Shown here in pieces: positions 45,772-55,750 of a stretch of DNA of 64,000 nucleotides; the first letter of the stretch is position 1; every line of letters starts with the position of its first letter. This stretch comes from Sphingomonas sp. C3-2 (lineage in GTDB: Bacteria; Pseudomonadota; Alphaproteobacteria; Sphingomonadales; Sphingomonadaceae): positions 1,861,001-1,925,000 of the forward strand of contig NZ_CP130322.1 of NCBI RefSeq assembly GCF_033025475.1, given 5' to 3'. The position numbers and the translations under genes are program-made. The notes under the pieces were generated by a model that saw only the letters and a program-made list of their open reading frames with translations, made no database searches and had not been told where the DNA came from.

Positions 45772-47043
45772 ATGGCATCACGGCTAAAGCCAGAGGCCGC
45801 GCCCGTTGCGCTGACTGCGCTGTTCCACAATGTTCGTGCATTGAGCGTCGCGCTCGCGGCGCCCCTGTCCGATGCCGACGCCACCGCGCAGTCGATGCCC
45901 GATGCGTCGCCGGCAAAATGGCACCTCGCGCACAGCAGCTGGTTTTTCGAAACCTTCGTGCTGCGCGATCATGTCCCCGGCTACCGCCTTTTCGACGCGC
46001 GCTGGCCCTTTCTGTTCAACAGCTATTATGATGCCGAGGGGCCCCGCCACGCCCGCCCCGAACGCGGGCTGCTGACCCGGCCTTCGCTGGGCGAGGTGCT
46101 GTCCTACCGCGCGCATGTCGATGCGGCGCTGTTGCGCGCCTTGCCCGATCTGCCGCCGCCCGCGTGCGCGCTGGTTGAACTGGGCTGCCATCACGAACAA
46201 CAGCATCAGGAATTGCTGCTCACCGATATTCTCCACCTCTTCTCGCGCAATCCGCTGCTTCCTGCGGTCTGGGATACCGCGCGCAGCGATCCCGCGCCCG
46301 AACCGGGGCCGCTGCGCTGGCTTGCCGGGCGGGCGGGGCTCGTGGAGATTGGGGATGCCGGGGTGGAAGGCTTCGCCTTTGATTGCGAACGCCCGCGCCA
46401 TCCCGTCCAGCTTCAGCCACATCTGATCGCCGATCGCCCGATTTCGAACGGCGAATGGTGCACCTTTATCGACGATGGCGGCTATCGTCGGCCAGAAATG
46501 TGGCTGGCCGATGGCTGGGCCTGGGTCGAACGCGAAGCCATATTCGCGCCGCTCTATTGGCAGCGCGACGGGCATGATTGGATGCAGTTCGCGCTCGACG
46601 GGCTCCACCCGCTGCGCCCCGGCGCGCCGGTGTCGCATATCAGCTATTATGAGGCCGATGCCTTTGCGCGCTGGGCGGGCGCGCGCCTGCCGAGCGAGGC
46701 GGAATGGGAGGCGGCCGCCGCCGCGCAGGATCCGCTGGAGGGCAACCAGCTCGACCGGGCGGAGCCCGTTCGTCCGCGCGCCGCCGCCGCCAGCGACGGC
46801 CTGCGGCAGATGTTCGGCGATGTCTGGGAATGGACCGGCAGCGCCTATCTCGCCCATCCCGGTTTCCGCACCGCGCCGGGCGCGGTCGGCGAATATAATG
46901 GCAAGTTCATGTGCGGCCAGTTCGTGCTCAAGGGCGGCAGCTGCGCCACCCCGCGCGGCCATGCGCGCGCGAGCTACCGCAACTTCTTCTATCCGCATCA
47001 GCGCTGGCAATTTTCGGGCGTCCGGCTGGCGCGGGACATCTGA
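45772..47043 (+). CDS. egtB: Ergothioneine biosynthesis sulfoxide synthase EgtB
   Basis: This non-haem iron enzyme joins hercynine to a thiol donor with O2. The 423-residue protein has an N-terminal DinB-like domain with iron ligands in KWHLAHSSWFFE and ELGCHHEQQHQE (HxxxHxE), and a C-terminal formylglycine-enzyme-like (SUMF1) domain with GEWCTFIDDGGY, VSHISYYEADAFARWAGARL, DVWEWTGSAY and GGSCATPRGHARASYRNFF. It is followed directly by egtD with a single intergenic base. A structured leader precedes it. egtC and egtE are not here, as in other egtBD-only bacteria. Confidence 0.95.
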   Translation: MASRLKPEAAPVALTALFHNVRALSVALAAPLSDADATAQSMPDASPAKWHLAHSSWFFETFVLRDHVPGYRLFDARWPFLFNSYYDAEGPRHARPERGLLTRPSLGEVLSYRAHVDAALLRALPDLPPPACALVELGCHHEQQHQELLLTDILHLFSRNPLLPAVWDTARSDPAPEPGPLRWLAGRAGLVEIGDAGVEGFAFDCERPRHPVQLQPHLIADRPISNGEWCTFIDDGGYRRPEMWLADGWAWVEREAIFAPLYWQRDGHDWMQFALDGLHPLRPGAPVSHISYYEADAFARWAGARLPSEAEWEAAAAAQDPLEGNQLDRAEPVRPRAAAASDGLRQMFGDVWEWTGSAYLAHPGFRTAPGAVGEYNGKFMCGQFVLKGGSCATPRGHARASYRNFFYPHQRWQFSGVRLARDI

Positions 47044-47044
47044 T

Positions 47045-48025
47045 ATGGCTGCCGATACGCCGCTTGCCCGGTCGGAAAGCGCGGTCGACCCCGCCTTTCG
47101 CGCCGATGTGCTGCGCGGATTCGCCATGAGCGGCCAGCGCGCCATCCCCGCGCGCTGGCTCTATGACCGCGCGGGGTCCGAATTGTTCGAGGAGATTACC
47201 CGGCTCCCCGAATATTATCCGACCCGCACCGAAACCGCGCTGCTCGCTGCCACATCCGCCGAAATCGCCCGCCATGTGGCGCCCGGCGCAGTGGTCGTCG
47301 AATTCGGATCGGGCGCGTCCACCAAGACCCCGCTTCTGCTCCGCGCGATTGCGCCCGCCGGATATATCCCCATCGATATCTCTGCCGCCTTTCTGCGTGA
47401 ATCGGCCGATGCCCTTGCCGCTGATTTCCCGGACATCCGGATCGAGCCGATCACCGGCGACTTCACCCGCCCCATCATCTTGCCCGATTGGACGGCCGCG
47501 CACCCTCGCCTCGGCTTCTTTCCCGGCTCCACCATCGGCAATCTTGCGCCCGAGGCGGCGGTCGATCTGCTGCGCACGATGCGCGCTTCGCTTGGGGAGG
47601 GCGCGCTGCTCCTGATCGGGTTCGACCGGGCAAAGCCCGAATCGGTGCTGCTTCCCGCCTATGACGATGCGCAGGGCGTCACCGCGCGGTTCGACCTCAA
47701 TCTGCTCGCGCGCATCAACCGCGAGTTGCAGGGCACGATCCCGCTCGATGCCTTTCGCCATAAAGTCGTCTGGAACGACTTTGACTCGCGCGTCGAAATG
47801 CATCTGGAGGCGCAGCGGGACATCACCTTCCGCATTGCCGGGCAGGATTTCGCGATGCACGCGGGCGAGACGATCCATAGCGAGAACAGCCATAAATACG
47901 GCGCGCGCGATTCGCGCATGCTGCTGCGCGCGGGCGGCTGGTCGCCGCTTTATGAATGGAGCGATGCGCGCGACTTCTTCACGCTCGTCCTCGCCCGTGC
48001 CAGGGCGCGGCCGCTCGCGCCCTGA
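47045..48025 (+). CDS. egtD: L-histidine N-alpha-methyltransferase EgtD
   Basis: This enzyme trimethylates histidine to hercynine, the first ergothioneine step. The 326-residue protein has RWLYDRAGSELFEEITRLPE near the start (the family marker), the SAM motif VVVEFGSGASTKTPLLL, PIDISAAFLRE, and a C-terminal part with GETIHSENSHKYG and AGWSP-like AGGWSPLYEW, as in EgtD/DUF2260. It starts at ATG 47045 right behind the egtB stop. Confidence 0.95.
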   Translation: MAADTPLARSESAVDPAFRADVLRGFAMSGQRAIPARWLYDRAGSELFEEITRLPEYYPTRTETALLAATSAEIARHVAPGAVVVEFGSGASTKTPLLLRAIAPAGYIPIDISAAFLRESADALAADFPDIRIEPITGDFTRPIILPDWTAAHPRLGFFPGSTIGNLAPEAAVDLLRTMRASLGEGALLLIGFDRAKPESVLLPAYDDAQGVTARFDLNLLARINRELQGTIPLDAFRHKVVWNDFDSRVEMHLEAQRDITFRIAGQDFAMHAGETIHSENSHKYGARDSRMLLRAGGWSPLYEWSDARDFFTLVLARARARPLAP

Positions 48026-48082
48026 TCCCGCGGGTGCGGGCGGCGCTTGCATCGCGACGCCGCAACCGCCATCTCCCTGTCC

Positions 48083-48751
48083 ATGAACACGCCCACCCCG
48101 CCGATGAAGGCCGCGATCATCCCCGTCACCCCGCTGCAGCAGAACTGCACGCTCTTCTGGTGCACCGAAACCAACAAGGCGGCGTTTGTCGATCCGGGTG
48201 GCGATCTCGATCGGCTGAAGGCGGCGGCCGCGCAGGCTGGCGTGGAGATCGAGAAGATTCTCGTCACCCATGGCCATATCGATCATTGCGGGCAGGCGGG
48301 CATTTTGGCCGAGGAACTGGGCGTGCCGATCGAGGGGCCGCACCGCGACGATTCCTTCTGGATCGACCGGCTGGGCGAGGACGGCGCGAAATATGGCGTA
48401 GAGGGGCGCAGCTTCGTGCCTGATCGCTGGCTCGAGGATGGCGATACCGTCCAGGTCGGCAATCTCTCGCTCGACGTCATCCACTGCCCCGGCCACACGC
48501 CGGGCCATGTCGTGTTCCACCATCCCGAATCAAAGGTGGCGATGGTCGGCGACGTGCTGTTCCAGGGATCGATCGGCCGCACCGATTTCCCGCGCGGCAA
48601 CCATCAAGATCTGCTCGATTCGATCACGGGCAAGCTCTGGCCGCTGGGCGGCGAGACCGCCTTTGTCCCCGGGCACGGCCCGATGAGCAACTTTGCCCAC
48701 GAACGCCGCACCAACCCCTTTGTGGGCGATGCGGCGATCGCACGCGGCTGA
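48083..48751 (+). CDS. MBL-fold metallohydrolase (glyoxalase II-like)
   Basis: The ATG at 48083 gives MNTPTPPMKAAIIPVTPLQQ and 222 residues. The frame extends to 48047. The metal site HGHIDH and later HCPGHTPGHVVF, GDVLFQGSIGRTDFPRG and PGHGPMS fit the glyoxalase II/persulfide-dioxygenase-like group, with a C-terminal RRTNPFV. It likely hydrolyses a thioester or lactone. The substrate is unknown. It follows egtD by about 57 bases, so a shared transcript is possible. Its relation to thiol metabolism is only suggestive. Confidence 0.9.
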   Translation: MNTPTPPMKAAIIPVTPLQQNCTLFWCTETNKAAFVDPGGDLDRLKAAAAQAGVEIEKILVTHGHIDHCGQAGILAEELGVPIEGPHRDDSFWIDRLGEDGAKYGVEGRSFVPDRWLEDGDTVQVGNLSLDVIHCPGHTPGHVVFHHPESKVAMVGDVLFQGSIGRTDFPRGNHQDLLDSITGKLWPLGGETAFVPGHGPMSNFAHERRTNPFVGDAAIARG

Positions 48752-48774
48752 GTCGATACGATTCTATAGAGCGG

Positions 48775-49194
48775 TCAGCCGATGGCGGTGATTTCGGTCA
48801 CCGTCGCCTGCGGCGTGAAATAGGGAATCGAGATCGCGTAGAGGCCAAGGCCGAGCAGCGCGAGCATGGTGATCATCGTGCCGGCCATCCGTGCCGGCTT
48901 CAGCCCGTCCATGCCAAAGGGGTGCAGCACCCGGCCGAGCAGATAGACGCCGCCCACCGCCCATAGCCACAGGCTGGTGCCCTGCGCATATTCGATCAGA
49001 CCGATCAGAATCAGGACGAACGGGGTATATTCGGTGAAGTTCGCATGCGCGCGCATGCGGGCGATCAGATGCGGATTGCCGCCGTCCCCGATCGAGACTC
49101 CGGCCGCGGTGCGCACTTGGCCCACCCGAATCCCCAGCCAGAGATTGATGAGTGCGGCCGCCCCCGCGATGGTCAGCGTGATGGGTAAAATCAT
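48775..49194 (-). CDS. MAPEG family membrane protein
   Basis: This 139-residue integral membrane protein has four hydrophobic segments, starting with ILPITLTIAGAAALINLWLG, then the conserved RMRAHANFTEYTPFVLILIGLIE block and VGGVYLLGRVLHPFGMDGL. These mark the MAPEG family, which includes membrane glutathione transferases. The actual activity is unknown. It is convergent with the MBL hydrolase gene. Confidence 0.92.
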   Translation of the reverse strand: MILPITLTIAGAAALINLWLGIRVGQVRTAAGVSIGDGGNPHLIARMRAHANFTEYTPFVLILIGLIEYAQGTSLWLWAVGGVYLLGRVLHPFGMDGLKPARMAGTMITMLALLGLGLYAISIPYFTPQATVTEITAIG

Positions 49195-49410
49195 GAAGTC
49201 CCCCGTTTCTTTGCTATCCGAAACCTGTCATGCGCGGCTTGCGGTTGCAACGGGCCTTGCAACTATTGGCCGAATCGCTATACGCGCGGCTTCGTTCGCG
49301 ATGAGCCCGGCCGCCTTGGCCCGCGGCCTTTACAGGCCGTCGGTTGCTATCAAGGCATCAAGGGCGTAACCGCACATTTTGTTTTTTGAAGAACTGGAAC
49401 AGGTGCCGGA

Positions 49411-49590
49411 ATGGCTGTCCCCAAGAGAAAAACCTCGCCGTCGAAGCGCGGCATGCGCCGCAGCCATGATGCCCTGAGCATCGAGAGCTATCAGGAATGC
49501 CCGAACTGCGGCGAACTGAAGCGCCCGCACAATCTGTGCACGGCGTGCGGCCACTATAACGGCCGCGAGATCGTTTCGGTCGAAGGCTGA
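49411..49590 (+). CDS. rpmF: 50S ribosomal protein L32
   Basis: This is a 59-codon gene starting [20 protein letters not shown], the typical L32 start, with the zinc ribbon [11 protein letters not shown] and [11 protein letters not shown]. It is too short to stand out in a frame list but is unmistakable. It is the first gene of the conserved rpmF-plsX-fabH cluster, 29 bases before plsX. The 216-base gap upstream should contain its promoter. Confidence 0.98.
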   Translation: MAVPKRKTSPSKRGMRRSHDALSIESYQECPNCGELKRPHNLCTACGHYNGREIVSVEG

Positions 49591-49619
49591 TCCCAAAAGA
49601 ATCGCAGGAGTACGGACCG

Positions 49620-50669
49620 GTGGGCCTATCGCCGCGGATCGCTGTCGACGCGATGGGCGGCGATGAAGGCTTGGCCGTCATGCTGGCCGGCGTCGCGCTT
49701 GCGCGGCGTCAGCATGACGGCATGCGATTCCTGCTTGTTGGGGATGAGGCGCAGATAAAGGCGGGGCTGGATAAGCACCCCAATCTGCGCGCTGCTTCCG
49801 AAATCCTGCACGCACCCGATGTGGTGGCGGCGACGGACAAGCCTAGCCAGGCGATTCGTCGTGCGCGTTCCACGTCGATGGGCCTTGCCATCAACGCCGT
49901 GAAGGCGGGTGATGCCGGGGCCGCTGTGTCGTCCGGTAACACCGGCGCGCTGATGGCGATGGCAAAGCTTGCGCTGCGAACGATGCCCGGCATCGATCGC
50001 CCGGCGCTTGCTGCGTTGCTGCCGACGCTCGGTGACAACGATATGGTCATGCTCGATCTCGGCGCCAATACCGAGTGCGACGCCCAGAACCTCATCCAGT
50101 TCGCCGTGATGGGCGCCGCCTATGCGCGTACCGTGATCGAGCTTGAGCAGCCCCGCGTGGCGCTGCTCAACATCGGTACCGAGGATCTGAAGGGCACCGA
50201 CGAGATCAAGGATGCGGCGGCCGCGCTGCGTTCTGCGCAGAATGTGCCGATGAACTTCACCGGCTTCATCGAGGGCGATCGTCTGTCGCGCGGTGAGGTT
50301 GATGTCGTCGTCTGCGACGGTTTTTCCGGCAATATCGCGCTCAAGACCGCCGAAGGCACGGCGCGGTTCGTCGGCGATCTGCTCAAGCGCGCCTTCCGCA
50401 GTTCGCTGCGCTCCAAGATCGGCTTTCTCATTTCGCGGCCCGCTACCGAGCTGCTGCGCCATCATCTCGATCCGAACAACCATAATGGCGCGGTTTTCCT
50501 TGGCCTCAATGGTCTGGTAGTAAAGAGCCATGGTGGTGCGAACGAAGTCGGCGTCGCGAACGCGATCGGCGTTGCGGCCAAGATGGTCCGCAACGATCTG
50601 ACCCGTCGAATCACCGAAGATCTCGATCATTTCAAGGCCCATTGGGGGGCAGAGGTACACAAGTCATGA
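49620..50669 (+). CDS. plsX: Phosphate acyltransferase PlsX
   Basis: This enzyme makes acyl-phosphate from acyl-ACP at the start of phospholipid synthesis. The GTG at 49620 gives [17 protein letters not shown] and 349 residues. Family blocks present are [46 protein letters not shown] and [19 protein letters not shown]. The stop overlaps the fabH start by 4 bases. Confidence 0.97.
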   Translation: MGLSPRIAVDAMGGDEGLAVMLAGVALARRQHDGMRFLLVGDEAQIKAGLDKHPNLRAASEILHAPDVVAATDKPSQAIRRARSTSMGLAINAVKAGDAGAAVSSGNTGALMAMAKLALRTMPGIDRPALAALLPTLGDNDMVMLDLGANTECDAQNLIQFAVMGAAYARTVIELEQPRVALLNIGTEDLKGTDEIKDAAAALRSAQNVPMNFTGFIEGDRLSRGEVDVVVCDGFSGNIALKTAEGTARFVGDLLKRAFRSSLRSKIGFLISRPATELLRHHLDPNNHNGAVFLGLNGLVVKSHGGANEVGVANAIGVAAKMVRNDLTRRITEDLDHFKAHWGAEVHKS

Positions 50670-51625
50670 TGCGTCGCGCGGCGATTCTGGGCACGGGTTC
50701 GGCACTTCCGGCACGCCGGGTTTCCAATGCAGAACTGGCGCAGACGGTGGACACGTCCGACGAATGGATCGTCGAGCGTACCGGCATCCGCTTCCGTCAT
50801 ATCGCCGGGCCCGACGAAACCACCGCGACGCTCGCCACCGCAGCCGCGCAGCAGGCGCTGGCTGCAGCCGGGGTTGAGGCGTCGGCGATCGATCTTATCG
50901 TGCTCGCCACCGCCACCCCCGATCAGACCTTCCCGTCTTCGGCCACCAAGGTCCAGGCCGCACTCGGCATCGACGATTGCATCGCTTTCGACGTGCAGGC
51001 CGTCTGCTCGGGCTTTCTCTACGCGGTCTCGGTTGCTGAAAGCATGATTCGTGCGGGTTCTGCCAACCATGCGCTGGTGATCGGCTCGGAAACCTTCAGC
51101 CGCATCCTCGACTGGGAAGATCGCAACACCTGCGTGCTCTTCGGCGACGGCGCAGGCGCGATCGTCCTCGGCGCAACCGAGGAAGACCGCGGCATCCTGT
51201 CGACCAAGCTGCACGCCGATGGCCGGCACAACGAACTGCTTTACGTCGATGGCGGTCCCTCGACCACGGGCACCGTCGGCAAGCTCCGGATGAAGGGGCG
51301 CGAGGTGTTCCGCCATGCGGTGGTCAACCTCGCCAATGTGCTCGGCGAATCGCTTGGCGCGGCGGGGCTTGAGCCCGGCGATATCGACTGGCTGGTCCCG
51401 CATCAGGCCAATGCCCGGATTCTCGACGCCACCGCGCGCAAGCTCGATCTCGATCCCGCCAAGGTCGTCGTCACGGTCGATCAGCATGCCAATACTTCGG
51501 CGGCGTCTGTGCCGCTCGCGCTCGATCTTGCGGTGCGCGACGGGCGGATCAAGCGCGGCGATATCGTCGTGCTCGAGGCGATGGGCGGCGGATTCACCTG
51601 GGGGGCGGCGGTCGTCCGCTACTAA
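50666..51625 (+). CDS. fabH: 3-oxoacyl-ACP synthase III (FabH)
   Basis: This enzyme starts fatty acid synthesis by condensing acyl-CoA with malonyl-ACP. The 319-residue protein starts at ATG 50666 (a second ATG follows). The catalytic triad is Cys114 in [10 protein letters not shown], His246 in VPHQANARI and Asn276 in [21 protein letters not shown] is at the N-terminus. It is coupled to plsX. Confidence 0.97.
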   Translation: MMRRAAILGTGSALPARRVSNAELAQTVDTSDEWIVERTGIRFRHIAGPDETTATLATAAAQQALAAAGVEASAIDLIVLATATPDQTFPSSATKVQAALGIDDCIAFDVQAVCSGFLYAVSVAESMIRAGSANHALVIGSETFSRILDWEDRNTCVLFGDGAGAIVLGATEEDRGILSTKLHADGRHNELLYVDGGPSTTGTVGKLRMKGREVFRHAVVNLANVLGESLGAAGLEPGDIDWLVPHQANARILDATARKLDLDPAKVVVTVDQHANTSAASVPLALDLAVRDGRIKRGDIVVLEAMGGGFTWGAAVVRY

Positions 51626-51696
51626 TTCTCCCCCCGATTGAATGCCGTGGACCGCAATGTTAAAAGGAAAACAACGCGGTACATGAGAGGATCAAA

Positions 51697-51996
51697 ATGA
51701 CTTCTGCATCGACGCTCACCCGTGCTGACCTTGCCGACTCGCTCCACCGTGAAATCGGACTGTCCCGGTCGGAATCATCGCAGCTGGTGGAACAGATTCT
51801 CGAATATATGTCGGACGCGCTGTCCCACGGCCAGAATGTGAAGATTTCCGGCTTTGGCAGCTTTGTCCTGCGCGACAAGGGCGAACGCGTCGGCCGCAAT
51901 CCCAAGACCGGGGTTGAGGTTCCGATCGCGCCCCGCCGTGTGCTCACCTTCCGCGCCAGCCAGATGCTGCGTGATCGGATCGTGAAGGCGGGTTGA
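51697..51996 (+). CDS. ihfA: Integration host factor subunit alpha
   Basis: This 99-residue DNA-bending protein of the HU/IHF family has [19 protein letters not shown] at the start, the [28 protein letters not shown]-binding arm region and [17 protein letters not shown]. The sequence and its position between fabH and a merR gene match IhfA rather than HU. It lies 71 bases after fabH, behind a GAGAGGA ribosome binding site. Confidence 0.96.
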   Translation: MTSASTLTRADLADSLHREIGLSRSESSQLVEQILEYMSDALSHGQNVKISGFGSFVLRDKGERVGRNPKTGVEVPIAPRRVLTFRASQMLRDRIVKAG

Positions 51997-52004
51997 TCTG
52001 AATC

Positions 52005-52418
52005 GTGGCGGACAAGTCTGAAGGCGCGTTTCTGACGATTGGTGAGCTGGCCGATGAACTCGGCCTGCCCCAGCACATCCTGCGCTATTGGGAAACGCGC
52101 TTTCCGCAGCTCCGCCCGCTCCAGCGCGCGGGCAAGCGCCGCTATTACCGGCCCGCCGATGTGACGCTCGCCAAGCGGATCGATCAGCTCCTCAACCATG
52201 AGGGCTATACGATCAAGGGCGTCCAGAAACTGCTGAGCCAGCGTGCGCCCAAGGCGAATGGACCGGCGGAAGAAAGTGTCGAGCCCGAGGCGGTCCCGGC
52301 ACCCGCGCCCGCATCGGTGGCGGTTGACGCGGTTCAGCTCCAGGGCACATCCTCCGAAATGCTCGCCGAACTCAAGCGGCTGCGCGCCACGCTGGCCCAG
52401 GCGCTCGCCGCCGCCTGA
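52005..52418 (+). CDS. MerR family transcriptional regulator
   Basis: The GTG at 52005 gives a 137-residue protein. The winged helix has FLTIGELADELGLPQHILRYW and RRYYRPADVTLAKRIDQLLNHEGYTIKGVQKLL. A short C-terminal tail rich in Pro/Ala follows, without a ligand-binding domain or cysteine sensor. It is the normal last gene of the rpmF-plsX-fabH-ihfA cluster in alphaproteobacteria. The target is unknown. Only 8 bases separate it from ihfA, so it is cotranscribed. Confidence 0.94.
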   Translation: MADKSEGAFLTIGELADELGLPQHILRYWETRFPQLRPLQRAGKRRYYRPADVTLAKRIDQLLNHEGYTIKGVQKLLSQRAPKANGPAEESVEPEAVPAPAPASVAVDAVQLQGTSSEMLAELKRLRATLAQALAAA

Positions 52419-52435
52419 GCGGACCCCAATGGCAA

Positions 52436-52984
52436 TCAGTGCGAGGCGGTGTCCGGGCCCAGTGCGGAATCGAGATCACGCGGCCGTACGAACCGTGTGA
52501 GCACGCCGCTCGCCGAACGCACCTCGCTCCAGGCATCGATGTCGAACCGGATTTCGGCAAGCGCTGCGGTCGGGAATTTGGTTTCCACCGCATCACGCAG
52601 CGGATCGCCCGCACGGTCGGGGATGAGCGAGAGGATCAGATCCTCGAAACCGGGATTATGCCCGCACACAAGCAGGCTCTGCGCGGTGTCGGGCGCATCA
52701 TGGATCACGTCCATCAGCGTCGCGGCAGACGCGAGATAGACCCGCCGGTCCCACGCCGCCTCGATCTCGCGACCAAGCCCCTCCCACAAGCGGTCGAGCG
52801 TTTCGGTGCAGCGCACCGCGGGTGAAGAGATCAGATGATCGAAATCCAGCTGTTCGTCGCGGATATAGCGCCCCATGCGGCGGGCGGCGCGCTTGCCGCG
52901 GGCGTTGAGCGGCCGGTCGAAATCGCGGGCCACCGGGTCGTCCCAGCTCGACTTGGCGTGGCGCAACAGCGTTAGTCGTTTCAT
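52436..52984 (-). CDS. SixA-like histidine phosphatase
   Basis: This 182-residue protein of the histidine phosphatase family has the catalytic RHAK in LLRHAKSSWDD, DHLISSPAVRCTETLDRLW and the second His in LLVCGHNPGFEDL. SixA acts on histidine phosphotransfer proteins, and the substrate here is unknown. Its ATG overlaps the stop of the DinG-like helicase gene by 4 bases. It is convergent with the merR gene. Confidence 0.92.
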   Translation of the reverse strand: MKRLTLLRHAKSSWDDPVARDFDRPLNARGKRAARRMGRYIRDEQLDFDHLISSPAVRCTETLDRLWEGLGREIEAAWDRRVYLASAATLMDVIHDAPDTAQSLLVCGHNPGFEDLILSLIPDRAGDPLRDAVETKFPTAALAEIRFDIDAWSEVRSASGVLTRFVRPRDLDSALGPDTASH

Positions 52985-55710
52985 CCTGTCCCCAAATGCG
53001 CGGCATCCGCCGCTGCTTCGTGACCGCCCAAGGTTACGGGGCCAAGACGGTCTTTAACGTGCATCACCGCTTCGTCCAGAGTCACGCGGTGAACCGGGGT
53101 GCCCGGCGGAAAGGCGGACAGCAGGCGCGAGGGCATGGCCGACGACAGCATCACGAAAATCCCCCGGTCGTCCGCGCGGCGGATCAGCCGGCCGAACGCC
53201 TGCGCCAGCCGCGCGCGGATCAGCCGATCGTCAAACCCGCTGCCGCCGCCCGCCAGCCGCCGCGCGGCGTGGAGAACGGTGGGCTTGGGCCAGGGAACCC
53301 CTTCCATCACCACCAGCCGCAGCGAATGGCCGGGGACGTCCACCCCGTCGCGCAGCGCATCGGTGCCGAGCAGCGAGGCGCGTGGATCGTCGCGGAAGAT
53401 ATCGACCAGCGTTCCCGTGTCGATCGGGTCGACATGCTGCGCATAGAGCGGCAGCCCCTCGCGCGCCAGCCGGTCGGCGATGCGCGCATGCACCGCGCGC
53501 AGCCGCCGGATCGCGGTGAACAGCCCCAGCGTGCCGCCCTCGGCCGCCAGCACCAGCCGGCCATAGGCACCGGCCAGCGCGCCGATATCGCCCTTTTTCA
53601 CATCGGTGACGATCAGCACTTCGGACCGCGCGGCATAATCGAACGGGCTCGGTGCCTCGAACCGCTCGGGTGCGCGGGTCATGTGCACCGCGCCGCTGCG
53701 CGCATCGGCATTGTCCCAGTCGCCGCCGCCCTTCAGCGTGGCCGAGGTGATGAGCACCCCGTGCGCGGGTTTCAGCACGACATCGGCCACCGGGCGTGTC
53801 GGGTCCAGCCAGTGGCGGTGGAGCCCGATATCATAATCGCGCCCCTCGATCCGGTCGACGGCCAGCCAGTCGACAAAGTCGGGGGCTGCCGGCCCGCCGA
53901 TGCGCGACAGCAGCGACAGCCAGCCCGACAACAGATCGGTGCGCCAGCCAAGGCTGGCGATCGCGCCTTCGACGCGCGCGCGCGCCTGCCCGTCCAGCCA
54001 GTCCGGTCCGTCCTCGATCAGCGCCTCGAGCCTGCGGCCCAGCCGTACCAGCGGGCGCAGCAGCGCATCGAGCGCCTCGGTCGCGCCGGCGGCGGCGGAG
54101 ACGATATCGCCGTCGAGCTCGGCCATCTCGGTTTCAAGGCCATAGCCCGCATCCTCGCCCTGCCCGCGCGCATAGACGGTACCGCGCACCGCGGCGAGCA
54201 GCGCCTCGATCGGGCCGAAGGGCGCTCCCTCCGCCAGCCTTTGCAGCCAGCCGTCCGAGGGCAGCGCCTGTGCGGCGTTGACCGCGTCGGTAATCGCGCG
54301 GCCGCCTTCCTCGTCATAGCTCGCAACGTCGGACAGGCGCGCCGCCAGCCCGCGCCGCCGCCCGCGCGATTTGCCCTCGGGCCCGGTGACCCAGCGGCGC
54401 AGTTCGATCGATTCCTGTCCGCTGAGCGCGGTCGAGAACATCGCGTCGGCGGCGTCGAACAGGTGATGGCCTTCGTCGAAGATCAGCCGCGTGGGCTGGT
54501 TCGCGGCTTCGCGCCCGCGCGCGGCGTTGACCATGACGAGCGCGTGGTTGGCGATCACGATATCGGCCTGCGCGCTCGCGCGCACCGCGCGTTCGATGAA
54601 GCATTTGCGGTAATGCGGGCAGCCCGCATAGACGCATTCGCCCCGCCGGTCGGTGAGCGCGGTCGAGCCGGCGCGCCGGAACAATGTCGGCAGCCAGCCG
54701 GGCATGTCGCCGCCCACCATGTCGCCGTCCGCGCTATAGGCGGCCCAGCGCGCCACCAGTTGCGCCAGAATCGCCGCGCGCCCCTGAAAACCGCCCTGCA
54801 GCGCATCTTCGAGATTGAGCAGGCAGAGATAATTTTCGCGCCCCTTGCGCAGCACCACCTTGGTCCGCCGCTCGCGCCGGTCGGGGAATATCCGCTCGCT
54901 CTCGCGCGCCAGCTGGCGTTGCAGCGCCTTGGTATAGGTCGAAATCCACACCGGCCCCATCGCGCGCTCGGCCCAGAGCGATGCCGGGGTCAGATAGCCC
55001 AGAGTCTTGCCGATCCCCGTGCCCGCTTCGGCCAGCACCAGATTGGGCTCGTCGCGCGCGGCGCGCGGGGTGAAGGCCGCGCTCACCGCATTGGCATAGG
55101 CCTGCTGGCCGGGGCGCAGCTCGGCACCGTGGCCGGTCAGCTGGTCCAGCCGTGCGACGATCGATTCGGAATCGAGCGCGATGGTGCGCGGGGCGGGGCG
55201 GGGCGGTGTTTCTTCCCATTCGGGCAGCTTCGAAAACAGCCAGCGTTCGGACTGGGTGGGCTTGTCCAGCCGCTCGCACAGGATCGCCGCCCAGGGCCAG
55301 CGCATGCGCAGCAGCGACTGCGCGGCTGTCCACGCGCCCTCGCGCTCGGCCCAGTGCGGATCTGCGGTCCGCGCCAGCAGCGCCTCTGCCGCGCGCAGCA
55401 GGAATCCGGCGGTCGCGCTGTCATCCTGCGGCGGCGCCAGGCCCAGCGCGCGGGCCAGCCCCTTGGGGGTCGGCACCGCGAAATGCGCGGGGTTCACGAA
55501 TGCGAACAGTTCGAGCAGGTCGAGCCCCGACAGGTCGGGATAGCCGAGCCGCTGGCCAACCAGCGGGGCATTCAGTAGAATCATCGGCGTTTCGGCGGCC
55601 CGCGCAATCGCTTCACCGCGCCCACAGGCGCGAATTTCTCCCTCGGGAGTGGCGATCCATATGCCGCCATGGCTTGCATAGAGCGCGGGATAGGGCAAAG
55701 AAGCCGTCAT
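52981..55710 (-). CDS. DinG/XPD-like ATP-dependent DNA helicase
   Basis: The start is ATG 55710 (MTASLPYPALYASHGG). The frame continues to 55812. The 909-residue SF2 helicase has Walker A LAEAGTGIGKTLGYLTP, the iron-sulfur cluster-type Cys region (CVYAGCPHYRKCF), DEGH box LIFDEGHHLFDAAD, and motif VI GRLIRRADDRG. The N-terminal 200 residues are specific to the alphaproteobacterial form. DinG-type enzymes unwind forked or R-loop DNA. It is coupled to the downstream phosphatase gene. Confidence 0.93.
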   Translation of the reverse strand: MTASLPYPALYASHGGIWIATPEGEIRACGRGEAIARAAETPMILLNAPLVGQRLGYPDLSGLDLLELFAFVNPAHFAVPTPKGLARALGLAPPQDDSATAGFLLRAAEALLARTADPHWAEREGAWTAAQSLLRMRWPWAAILCERLDKPTQSERWLFSKLPEWEETPPRPAPRTIALDSESIVARLDQLTGHGAELRPGQQAYANAVSAAFTPRAARDEPNLVLAEAGTGIGKTLGYLTPASLWAERAMGPVWISTYTKALQRQLARESERIFPDRRERRTKVVLRKGRENYLCLLNLEDALQGGFQGRAAILAQLVARWAAYSADGDMVGGDMPGWLPTLFRRAGSTALTDRRGECVYAGCPHYRKCFIERAVRASAQADIVIANHALVMVNAARGREAANQPTRLIFDEGHHLFDAADAMFSTALSGQESIELRRWVTGPEGKSRGRRRGLAARLSDVASYDEEGGRAITDAVNAAQALPSDGWLQRLAEGAPFGPIEALLAAVRGTVYARGQGEDAGYGLETEMAELDGDIVSAAAGATEALDALLRPLVRLGRRLEALIEDGPDWLDGQARARVEGAIASLGWRTDLLSGWLSLLSRIGGPAAPDFVDWLAVDRIEGRDYDIGLHRHWLDPTRPVADVVLKPAHGVLITSATLKGGGDWDNADARSGAVHMTRAPERFEAPSPFDYAARSEVLIVTDVKKGDIGALAGAYGRLVLAAEGGTLGLFTAIRRLRAVHARIADRLAREGLPLYAQHVDPIDTGTLVDIFRDDPRASLLGTDALRDGVDVPGHSLRLVVMEGVPWPKPTVLHAARRLAGGGSGFDDRLIRARLAQAFGRLIRRADDRGIFVMLSSAMPSRLLSAFPPGTPVHRVTLDEAVMHVKDRLGPVTLGGHEAAADAAHLGTG

Positions 55711-55750
55711 TCTCCCCGTTATGCCGATAGGACAGGAAAGGGCAACGTAC

